Shown piece after piece: positions 11,458 through 22,140 of a stretch of DNA of 64,000 nucleotides (position 1 is its first letter; each line of letters starts with the position of its first letter). The notes below the pieces were generated by a model. It worked only from the letters and a program-made list of their open reading frames with translations. It was not told where the DNA came from and ran no database searches. The stretch is from Hydractinia symbiolongicarpus (lineage: Eukaryota; Cnidaria; Hydrozoa; Anthoathecata; Hydractiniidae): assembly GCF_029227915.1 (NCBI RefSeq), contig NC_079880.1, positions 30,683,501-30,747,500 of the forward strand, written 5' to 3'. The position numbers and the translations under genes are program-made.

Positions 11458-11820
11458 TTGCACCAACTCGTCTATTTGCTGTCCTCTCTTCAAACGCCTC
11501 ACCAGCCAAATCATTCAACACTGGCTCAATTTCTACATCCTTGTTAACCTCACCCAACGATATCGCCGTCAGATTTCGAAGATCGTTGTGTCGCTGCATA
11601 ACAAAACCGCATTTTTACAAAACATTGAATGCTAGCAATTAAACTTTTTCCACAGGCACGTCGCGTCGGAAAATTTGGAGGTTGCCGCCATACCTCACCC
11701 TAACCGCATCTCAAATTTCGTTCTTAGTTAATGCATATTTGAAATCAAACAAAGGTAGCGTTGTCAACCAATTGAGCTTTCTGGTTTCTGATGGATCAGA
11801 AGTAACTTTCTTTGCTGACC
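11458..11820 (-). pseudogene. Broken retroelement C-terminal domain fragment, array copy 1
   Basis: The minus-strand reading gives 'RKLNWLTTLPLFDFKYALT', then after a stop 'VRVRYGG', and further on in another frame 'RHNDLRNLTA' and 'VEIEPVLNDLAGEAFEERTA' plus 'NRRVGARL'. This series (WLT-LPL ... RYG ... RHN-LR-L-A ... EP-L ... ARLD) is the region found after the reverse transcriptase in a group of invertebrate retroelements. Stops and frame changes make it non-functional. It travels with the CFAP299 exon-1 unit. Confidence 0.6.
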
Positions 11821-12671
11821 ACTCATCGGCTATTTGATGTTTTGCACTTTTTCATCTTTAACGTCAAACAATGTCTAAAGACAGATTATCACCGTTGATA
11901 GCTGGCATAATGTCATCTCACAAAACCTCCTCACCCGGGTTAGTATAGTAACTAATATCAGCGACAATTCTGATAAAATATATATAAAAAAATTGTAACC
12001 GTGCGTGTATACTTTATAGGGTGCTTGGGAAGCAATCTCAGCGATCTTTAACAATAATTTTAACTTAGACACTCGTCAATCAACCAGAATACCAACATAT
12101 TGATTGTTATAATCACCACTACCTACGATTGCTCAAAGATAATGCTGACCACGTGAGGTAACCTGGATTTCGCCAAATATCTCCTTCGCAATTCTATATA
12201 TTTAACACAATGAGGCTCAATTCTTTATTTGTAATAAGATGGTGATCAGACTTGACCATAAAGGGTGTTGTAGACCTTTAGGCCCAGAGCGTATAATCAT
12301 ATAGATCATTCAGCTCCATGTCATCACATACCTTACTGAGGATGACATTAGTTATCCACAGGTAAGGATTACACCATACTGATGATGGATGTAAAAAAAC
12401 GGTAAAAATATAGCAATTTAGCGCCCTTTGTTAACACTTGTGGCGCAAGCTTACAAACGGTATTGCGTGTAATTGTGTTTACATTTATTCTTTGTTTTTT
12501 TTGATATTTCTCCATCTAGATGATTTTGTATTAATAGAGAAAATTTGATTCAAATTTTGATTCTGGGCTAAAAAATAATTTTTTTTTAAAGGCACAATTT
12601 AGTTGCTCAATCAGATCACCTGATAAAAACGATTAATATTGGGACCACTATGGACATCAGCAAACGAAGGG

Positions 12672-12679
12672 TATATAAA
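12672..12679 (+). promoter_or_regulatory. TATA-like box of CFAP299 exon-1 copy 1 (A)
   Basis: TATATAAA in the context 'agggtatataaacg', 167 bp before the start codon at 12839. The same box sits 167 bp before the other three starts (15776, 18870, 21974). Confidence 0.45.
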
Positions 12680-12838
12680 CGATGGATTGTGATAAAATTC
12701 GAGAATGTGTAGATTCCATTTAAGCAAGCTTATGTTATCGTTCATATCCAGTCCTTTTCGACAAACGTTCGTGTGTGGAGTCTTGACTTGAAATTTCGTG
12801 CTTCCGTAGCACCATAGAGTTACTAGTAAACAATAAAT

Positions 12839-12946
12839 ATGGAGGACGAAAGTGTGTCAGCCACAGACAATGTTGTCACCGAGTTTGCTTCCTATGAAGA
12901 CTTTCTAGACAGCCAGATTACACCACTAGATTTGTATTATTTGGAG
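12839..12946 (+). CDS. CFAP299 first coding exon, duplicate 1 (A type)
   Basis: Thirty-six codons starting MEDESVSATDNV and ending in DLYYLE, followed directly by the donor gtaggt. It is the same as the exon at 22141 apart from Ser instead of Ala at residue 7. The phase-0 donor would join in frame to exon 2 at 27390, skipping the other three copies, none of which has an acceptor upstream. It could therefore serve as an alternative promoter and first exon. If not spliced, the frame runs on to a stop at 13036. Whether it is transcribed cannot be told from sequence. Confidence 0.75.
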
Positions 12947-14550
12947 GTAGGTCAATTTTTTATCCTTTCCTTAATGCTGCTTTTTTATCTTTTCTCGTAC
13001 TTGCACGATGGTGACGATGAAAAAAGCATGGGTTAAAGTTAGGTAGGGTGATGATGTGATGATAAAGAAAAGACACCGGAAACCAAAGTAAAAGTGTGCA
13101 CTTCTGACATGAGATTGGTAGTTAAAGACAAGAAAACACTGATTGAGGGAATATTTAGGAAAAAAGACGCGATATTGAATACCTCACATGAGACAAAAGC
13201 AACAAACTTGTACTTCAACTTTTCAAGCAACTTTATCAAATAAAACAATTTTGAAGTACAGGAGAGCTTAGCTTAAGTACGTAGGTTCGAGCTTTGAATA
13301 TGCAAAATACGAACATTGTCTCTTCAATGCTTTCTTGTACACAATTTCTGTACACTCAGTAGATTTCGCTGGAGACAAATTTATACAGATCTTCTATCAC
13401 CAATAAATGAAAAATATTTGTTTTGTTTCTCTGCATTTAGTCACACTAATGTGACAAACAAAAAATAATGTAATAGTATATAATAAGAAGCTTAAGCTTA
13501 GAAAAACATTTTATAATCTATTTTTTTAAAAAATTGACTTAACTTGTTGCCAAGGATATGTTCCTGCACATAGATGGGAAAAAGTAAATAAACATTTACG
13601 GCACTATGTTATACAAAAACTTAGAAGCAATGAAAATAAACCAATAAATACATAAGTATTTACATAAAAGGTGAAGAATAAAATCTCTTTGATTTGGAAG
13701 TTCAGTCTTCACTATGCGCGAAATATATTTTAGATAATTCAGTCCACACTGTTAAGGCAGGAGGAGTTATCCTTAGAAAAAAATGGCCAAATATTAAGAA
13801 CTGTCTTTTATCTATTTTTAAACACCAATTTTATCTTAGAATACAGCGGAAAAGTAGTGCTAATGATAAATTTCAGTTCATATTTTACAATCCGGTAAAC
13901 AAGCGCCCATAGCAACCATGTTCAACGACCTCAAGTATCTTTTCAACCACTTTACTTGTATTTAACGCCTTTTAATCATGGCATTTCTGAAAGACTTATC
14001 ACAAGGTCTTATGCTTAGAAATGCTAAATTAATTAAACCACTAGTACTCAGTGCTCTGAAAGGTGAACTCCGAAAATGTTTGGACTTTGCGTTATTTTTC
14101 TGAGTAATTACCAGTTTCGACCTGCTTTAGTCTTATTCTCCTTCTAGAAGTTCTGCTTCAATGACGCTTGAGAAAAACGCTTAAAGCCGCACACGCTATT
14201 CAGCTATTTCGTTTGGCGTTGAGTTATGAAATGTCATATTTGTGAGACATCAGCAATTTTTTAAGAGTTCCAGAGACCTCCGAATATAAATTTCACTGAG
14301 GTAAAGTTGTTGAACGAAACGTTCCGTTTTTACTGAGCAAATATACTTAGTTTGCCATACCACAATTGATTGAGAAAACGAAGAGAAGTTGATCTATTTC
14401 ACATTTCCGATTCAATTATTATATTGGCGTTTTTTCTCCAACTCGTTTTTCGCGAAGCATTGTTTGATGGTGTTTTCGGATCTTTTAGAACCTGGATCAA
14501 AAATTCTGATATACACAAACGTTTTTTAAACTTTTAGCCAAAACACAGTC

Positions 14551-14913
14551 TTGCACCAACTCGTCTATTTGCTGTCCTCTCTTCAAACGCCTCACCAGCC
14601 AAATCATTCAACACTGGCTCAATTTCTACATCCTTGTTAACCTCACCCAACGATATCGCCGTCAGATTTCGAAGATCGTTGTGTCGCTGCATAACAAAAC
14701 CGCATTTTTACAAAACATTGAATGCTAGCAATTAAACTTTTTCCACAGGCACGTCGCGTCGGAAAATTTGGAGGTTGCCGCCATACCTCACCCTAACCGC
14801 ATCTCAAATTTCGTTCTTAGTTAATGCATATTTGAAATCAAACAAAGGTAGCGTTGTCAACCAATTGAGCTTTCTGGTTTCTGATGGATCAGAAGTAACT
14901 TTCTTTGCTGACC
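14551..14913 (-). pseudogene. Broken retroelement C-terminal domain fragment, array copy 2
   Basis: Same content and same disabling stops as 11458-11820, carried in the B-type unit. Confidence 0.6.
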
Positions 14914-15775
14914 ACTCATCGGCTATTTGATGTTTTGCACTTTTTCATCTTTAACGTCAAACAATGTCTAAAGACAGATTATCACCGGTGATAGCTGGTA
15001 TAATGTCATCTCACAAAACCTCCTCACCTGGGTTAGTATACTAACTAATATCAGCGACAATTCTGATGAAATATGTATAAAAAAAAATTGTAACCGTGCG
15101 TGTATACTTTATAGGGTGCTTGGGAAGCAATTTCAGCGATCTTTAGCAATAATTTTAACTTAGTCACCCGTCAATCAACCAGAATACCAACACATTGATC
15201 CTTATAATCACCACTACCTACGATTGCTGAAAGATGATGCCGACCACGTGAGGTAACCTGGATTTCGCCAAATATCTCCTTCGCAATTCTATATATTTAA
15301 CACAATGAGGCTCAATTCTTTATTTGTAATAAGATGGTGATCAGACTTAGACCATAAAGGGTGTTGTAGACCTTTAGGCCCAGAGCGTATAATCATATAG
15401 ATCATTCAGCTCCATGTCATCACATACCTTACTGAGGATGACATTAGTCATCCACAGGTAAGGATTACACCATACTGATGATGGATGTAAAAAAACGGTA
15501 AAAATATAGCAATTTAGCGCCCTTTGTTAACACTTGTGGCGCAAGCTTACAAACGGTATTGCGTGTAATTGTGTTTACATTTATTCTTTGTTTTTTTTGA
15601 CATTTCTCCATCTAGATGATTCAAATTAGTTGTATTAATAGAGAAAATTTGATTCAAATTTTGATTCGGGGCTAAAAAATAATTTTTTTTTAAAGGCACA
15701 ATTTAGTTGCTCAATCAGATCACCTGATAAAAACGATTAATATTGGGACCACTATGGACATCAGCAAACGAAGGG

Positions 15776-15783
15776 TATATAAA
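15776..15783 (+). promoter_or_regulatory. TATA-like box of CFAP299 exon-1 copy 2 (B)
   Basis: TATATAAA 167 bp before the start codon at 15943. Confidence 0.45.
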
Positions 15784-15942
15784 CGATGGATTGTGATAAA
15801 ATTCGAGAATGTGTAGATTCCATTTGAGCAAGCTTATGTTATCGTTCATATCAAGTCCTTTTCGACAAACGTTCGTGTGTGGAGTCTTGACTTGAAATTT
15901 CGTGCTTCCGTAGCACCATAGAGTTACTAGTAAACAATAAAT

Positions 15943-16050
15943 ATGGAGGACGAAAGTGTGGCAGCCACAGACAATGTTGTCACCGAGTTTGCTTCCTATG
16001 AAGACTTTCTAGACAGCCAGATTACACCACTAGATTTGTATTATTTGGAG
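15943..16050 (+). CDS. CFAP299 first coding exon, duplicate 2 (B type)
   Basis: Thirty-six codons starting MEDESVAATDNV, followed by donor gtaggt. Its peptide is the same as that of the copy next to the gene body (22141). An alternative first exon if its promoter is active; there is no acceptor of its own. Confidence 0.75.
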
Positions 16051-17655
16051 GTAGGTCAATTTTTTATCCTTTCCTTAATGCTGCTTTTTTATCTTTTCTC
16101 GTACTTGCACGATGGTGACGATGAAAAAAGCATGGGTTAAAGTTAGGTAGGGTGATGATGTGATGATAAAGAAAAGACACCGGAAACCAAAGTAAAAGTG
16201 TGCACTTCTGACATGAGATTGGTAGTTAAAGACAAGAAAACACTGATTGAGGGAATATTTAGGAAAAAAGACGCGATATTGAATACCTCACATGAGACAA
16301 AAGCAACAAACTTGTACTTCAACTTTTCAAGCAACTTTATCAAATAAAACAATTTTGAAGTACAGGAGAGCTTAGCTTAAGTACGTAGGTTCGAGCTTTG
16401 AATATGCAAAATACGAACATTGTCTCTTCAATGCCTTTCTTGTACACAATTTCTGTACACTCAGTAGATTTCGCTGGAGACAAATTTATACAGATCTTCT
16501 ATCACCAATAAATGAAAAATATTTGTTTTGTTTCTCTGCATTTAGTCACACTAATGTGACAAACAAAAAATAATGTAATAGTATATAATAAGAAGCTTAA
16601 GCTTAGAAAAACATTTTATAATCTATTTTTTTAAAAAATTGACTTAACTTGTTGCCAAGGATATGTTCCTGCACATAGATGGGAAAAAGTAAATAAACAT
16701 TTACGGCACTATGTTATACAAAAACTTAGAAGCAATGAAAATAAACCAATAAATACATAAGTATTTACATAAAAGGTGAAGAATAAAATCTCTTTGATTT
16801 GGAAGTTCAGTCTTCACTATGCGCGAAATATATTTTAGATAATTCAGTCCACACTGTTAAGGCAGGAGGAGTTATCCTTAGAAAAAAATGGCCAAATATT
16901 AAGAACTGTCTTTTATCTATTTTTAAACACCAATTTTATCTTAGAATACAGCGGAAAAGTAGTGCTAATGATAAATTTCAGTTCATATTTTACAATCCGG
17001 TAAACAAGCGCCCATAGCAACCATGTTCAACGACCTCAAGTATCTTTTCAACCACTTTACTTGTATTTAACGCCTTTTAATCATGGCATTTCTGAAAGAC
17101 TTATCACAAGGTCTTATGCTTAGAAATGCTAAATTAATTAAACCACTAGTACTCAGTGCTCTGAAAGGTGAACTCCGAAAATGTTTGGACTTTGCGTTAT
17201 TTTTCTGAGTAATTACCAGTTTCGACCTGCTTTAGTCTTATTCTCCTTCTAGAAGTTCTGCTTCAATGACGCTTGAGAAAAACGCTTAAAGCCGCACACG
17301 CTATTCAGCTATTTCGTTTGGCGTTGAGTTATGAAATGTCATATTTGTGAGACATCAGCAATTTTTTAAGAGTTCCAGAGACCTCCGAATATAAATTTCA
17401 CTGAGGTAAAGTTGTTGAACGAAACGTTCCGTTTTTACTGAGCAAATATACTTAGTTTGCCATACCACAATTGATTGAGAAAACGAAGAGAAGTTGATCT
17501 ATTTCACATTTCCGATTCAATTATTATATTGGCGTTTTTTCTCCAACTCGTTTTTCGCGAAGCATTGTTTGATGGTGTTTTCGGATCTTTTAGAACCTGG
17601 ATCAAAAATTCTGATATACACAAACGTTTTTTAAACTTTTAGCTAAAACACAGTC

Positions 17656-18018
17656 TTGCACCAACTCGTCTATTTGCTGTCCTCTCTTCAAACGCCTCAC
17701 CAGCCAAATCATTCAACACTGGCTCAATTTCTACATCCTTGTTAACCTCACCCAACGATATCGCCGTCAGATTTCGAAGATCGTTGTGTCGCTGCATAAC
17801 AAAACCGCATTTTTACAAAACATTGAATGCTAGCAATTAAACTTTTTCCACAGGCACGTCGCGTCGGAAAATTTGGAGGTTGCCGCCATACCTCACCCTA
17901 ACCGCATCTCAAATTTCGTTCTTAGTTAATGCATATTTGAAATCAAACAAAGGTAGCGTTGTCAACCAATTGAGCTTTCTGGTTTCTGATGGATCAGAAG
18001 TAACTTTCTTTGCTGACC
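17656..18018 (-). pseudogene. Broken retroelement C-terminal domain fragment, array copy 3
   Basis: Same content and stops as 11458-11820, carried in the second A-type unit. Confidence 0.6.
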
Positions 18019-18869
18019 ACTCATCGGCTATTTGATGTTTTGCACTTTTTCATCTTTAACGTCAAACAATGTCTAAAGACAGATTATCACCGTTGATAGC
18101 TGGCATAATGTCATCTCACAAAACCTCCTCACCCGGGTTAGTATAGTAACTAATATCAGCGACAATTCTGATAAAATATATATAAAAAAATTGTAACCGT
18201 GCGTGTATACTTTATAGGGTGCTTGGGAAGCAATCTCAGCGATCTTTAACAATAATTTTAACTTAGACACTCGTCAATCAACCAGAATACCAACATATTG
18301 ATTGTTATAATCACCACTACCTACGATTGCTCAAAGATAATGCTGACCACGTGAGGTAACCTGGATTTCGCCAAATATCTCCTTCGCAATTCTATATATT
18401 TAACACAATGAGGCTCAATTCTTTATTTGTAATAAGATGGTGATCAGACTTGACCATAAATGGTGTTGTAGACCTTTAGGCCCAGAGCGTATAATCATAT
18501 AGATCATTCAGCTCCATGTCATCACATACCTTACTGAGGATGACATTAGTTATCCACAGGTAAGGATTACACCATACTGATGATGGATGTAAAAAAACGG
18601 TAAAAATATAGCAATTTAGCGCCCTTTGTTAACACTTGTGGCGCAAGCTTACAAACGGTATTGCGTGTAATTGTGTTTACATTTATTCTTTGTTTTTTTT
18701 GATATTTCTCCATCTAGATGATTTTGTATTAATAGAGAAAATTTGATTCAAATTTTGATTCTGGGCTAAAAAATAATTTTTTTTTAAAGGCACAATTTAG
18801 TTGCTCAATCAGATCACCTGATAAAAACGATTAATATTGGGACCACTATGGACATCAGCAAACGAAGGG

Positions 18870-18877
18870 TATATAAA
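18870..18877 (+). promoter_or_regulatory. TATA-like box of CFAP299 exon-1 copy 3 (A)
   Basis: TATATAAA 167 bp before the start codon at 19037. Confidence 0.45.
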
Positions 18878-19036
18878 CGATGGATTGTGATAAAATTCGA
18901 GAATGTGTAGATTCCATTTAAGCAAGCTTATGTTATCGTTCATATCCAGTCCTTTTCGACAAACGTTCGTGTGTGGAGTCTTGACTTGAAATTTCGTGCT
19001 TCCGTAGCACCATAGAGTTACTAGTAAACAATAAAT

Positions 19037-19144
19037 ATGGAGGACGAAAGTGTGTCAGCCACAGACAATGTTGTCACCGAGTTTGCTTCCTATGAAGACT
19101 TTCTAGACAGCCAGATTACACCACTAGATTTGTATTATTTGGAG
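19037..19144 (+). CDS. CFAP299 first coding exon, duplicate 3 (A type)
   Basis: Thirty-six codons with Ser at residue 7, as in copy 1, followed by donor gtaggt. A candidate alternative first exon; expression unknown. Confidence 0.75.
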
Positions 19145-20748
19145 GTAGGTCAATTTTTTATCCTTTCCTTAATGCTGCTTTTTTATCTTTTCTCGTACTT
19201 GCACGATGGTGACGATGAAAAAAGCATGGGTTAAAGTTAGGTAGGGTGATGATGTGATGATAAAGAAAAGACACCGGAAACCAAAGTAAAAGTGTGCACT
19301 TCTGACATGAGATTGGTAGTTAAAGACAAGAAAACACTGATTGAGGGAATATTTAGGAAAAAAGACGCGATATTGAATACCTCACATGAGACAAAAGCAA
19401 CAAACTTGTACTTCAACTTTTCAAGCAACTTTATCAAATAAAACAATTTTGAAGTACAGGAGAGCTTAGCTTAAGTACGTAGGTTCGAGCTTTGAATATG
19501 CAAAATACGAACATTGTCTCTTCAATGCTTTCTTGTACACAATTTCTGTACACTCAGTAGATTTCGCTGGAGACAAATTTATACAGATCTTCTATCACCA
19601 ATAAATGAAAAATATTTGTTTTGTTTCTCTGCATTTAGTCACACTAATGTGACAAACAAAAAATAATGTAATAGTATATAATAAGAAGCTTAAGCTTAGA
19701 AAAACATTTTATAATCTATTTTTTTAAAAAATTGACTTAACTTGTTGCCAAGGATATGTTCCTGCACATAGATGGGAAAAAGTAAATAAACATTTACGGC
19801 ACTATGTTATACAAAAACTTAGAAGCAATGAAAATAAACCAATAAATACATAAGTATTTACATAAAAGGTGAAGAATAAAATCTCTTTGATTTGGAAGTT
19901 CAGTCTTCACTATGCGCGAAATATATTTTAGATAATTCAGTCCACACTGTTAAGGCAGGAGGAGTTATCCTTAGAAAAAAATGGCCAAATATTAAGAACT
20001 GTCTTTTATCTATTTTTAAACACCAATTTTATCTTAGAATACAGCGGAAAAGTAGTGCTAATGATAAATTTCAGTTCATATTTTACAATCCGGTAAACAA
20101 GCGCCCATAGCAACCATGTTCAACGACCTCAAGTATCTTTTCAACCACTTTACTTGTATTTAACGCCTTTTAATCATGGCATTTCTGAAAGACTTATCAC
20201 AAGGTCTTATGCTTAGAAATGCTAAATTAATTAAACCACTAGTACTCAGTGCTCTGAAAGGTGAACTCCGAAAATGTTTGGACTTTGCGTTATTTTTCTG
20301 AGTAATTACCAGTTTCGACCTGCTTTAGTCTTATTCTCCTTCTAGAAGTTCTGCTTCAATGACGCTTGAGAAAAACGCTTAAAGCCGCACACGCTATTCA
20401 GCTATTTCGTTTGGCGTTGAGTTATGAAATGTCATATTTGTGAGACATCAGCAATTTTTTAAGAGTTCCAGAGACCTCCGAATATAAATTTCACTGAGGT
20501 AAAGTTGTTGAACGAAACGTTCCGTTTTTACTGAGCAAATATACTTAGTTTGCCATACCACAATTGATTGAGAAAACGAAGAGAAGTTGATCTATTTCAC
20601 ATTTCCGATTCAATTATTATATTGGCGTTTTTTCTCCAACTCGTTTTTCGCGAAGCATTGTTTGATGGTGTTTTCGGATCTTTTAGAACCTGGATCAAAA
20701 ATTCTGATATACACAAACGTTTTTTAAACTTTTAGCCAAAACACAGTC

Positions 20749-21111
20749 TTGCACCAACTCGTCTATTTGCTGTCCTCTCTTCAAACGCCTCACCAGCCAA
20801 ATCATTCAACACTGGCTCAATTTCTACATCCTTGTTAACCTCACCCAACGATATCGCCGTCAGATTTCGAAGATCGTTGTGTCGCTGCATAACAAAACCG
20901 CATTTTTACAAAACATTGAATGCTAGCAATTAAACTTTTTCCACAGGCACGTCGCGTCGGAAAATTTGGAGGTTGCCGCCATACCTCACCCTAACCGCAT
21001 CTCAAATTTCGTTCTTAGTTAATGCATATTTGAAATCAAACAAAGGTAGCGTTGTCAACCAATTGAGCTTTCTGGTTTCTGATGGATCAGAAGTAACTTT
21101 CTTTGCTGACC
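20749..21111 (-). pseudogene. Broken retroelement C-terminal domain fragment, array copy 4
   Basis: Same content and stops as 11458-11820, carried in the second B-type unit. Confidence 0.6.
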
Positions 21112-21973
21112 ACTCATCGGCTATTTGATGTTTTGCACTTTTTCATCTTTAACGTCAAACAATGTCTAAAGACAGATTATCACCGGTGATAGCTGGTATA
21201 ATGTCATCTCACAAAACCTCCTCACCTGGGTTAGTATACTAACTAATATCAGCGACAATTCTGATGAAATATGTATAAAAAAAAATTGTAACCGTGCGTG
21301 TATACTTTATAGGGTGCTTGGGAAGCAATTTCAGCGATCTTTAGCAATAATTTTAACTTAGTCACCCGTCAATCAACCAGAATACCAACACATTGATCCT
21401 TATAATCACCACTACCTACGATTGCTGAAAGATGATGCCGACCACGTGAGGTAACCTGGATTTCGCCAAATATCTCCTTCGCAATTCTATATATTTAACA
21501 CAATGAGGCTCAATTCTTTATTTGTAATAAGATGGTGATCAGACTTAGACCATAAAGGGTGTTGTAGACCTTTAGGCCCAGAGCGTATAATCATATAGAT
21601 CATTCAGCTCCATGTCATCACATACCTTACTGAGGATGACATTAGTCATCCACAGGTAAGGATTACACCATACTGATGATGGATGTAAAAAAACGGTAAA
21701 AATATAGCAATTTAGCGCCCTTTGTTAACACTTGTGGCGCAAGCTTACAAACGGTATTGCGTGTAATTGTGTTTACATTTATTCTTTGTTTTTTTTGACA
21801 TTTCTCCATCTAGATGATTCAAATTAGTTGTATTAATAGAGAAAATTTGATTCAAATTTTGATTCGGGGCTAAAAAATAATTTTTTTTTAAAGGCACAAT
21901 TTAGTTGCTCAATCAGATCACCTGATAAAAACGATTAATATTGGGACCACTATGGACATCAGCAAACGAAGGG

Positions 21974-21981
21974 TATATAAA
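21974..21981 (+). promoter_or_regulatory. TATA-like box of CFAP299 exon-1 copy 4 (B, next to gene body)
   Basis: TATATAAA 167 bp before the start codon at 22141. The roughly 200 bp between it and the start codon are almost unchanged in all four units, as expected of a shared promoter and 5' leader. Confidence 0.5.
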
Positions 21982-22140
21982 CGATGGATTGTGATAAAAT
22001 TCGAGAATGTGTAGATTCCATTTGAGCAAGCTTATGTTATCGTTCATATCAAGTCCTTTTCGACAAACGTTCGTGTGTGGAGTCTTGACTTGAAATTTCG
22101 TGCTTCCGTAGCACCATAGAGTTACTAGTAAACAATAAAT

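Noticed and set aside
11875-12072. 65-codon minus-strand frame present in copies 1 and 3 only
   Set aside because: A few base changes in B units destroy it, and it has no recognisable domain; a chance frame.
12839-13036. A 65-codon open frame as a separate small membrane protein (four copies)
   Set aside because: The first 36 codons are the CFAP299 exon; the hydrophobic remainder after GAG|gtaggt is intron sequence.
13039-13248. Minus-strand 69-codon frame repeated in the array
   Set aside because: It lies in intron sequence opposite the donor region, is absent in copy 4 because the homology ends, and has no domain.
13694-13912. 72-codon plus-strand frame repeated three times in the array
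   Set aside because: It overlaps the decayed TTAA-element segment; no protein family and no start context.
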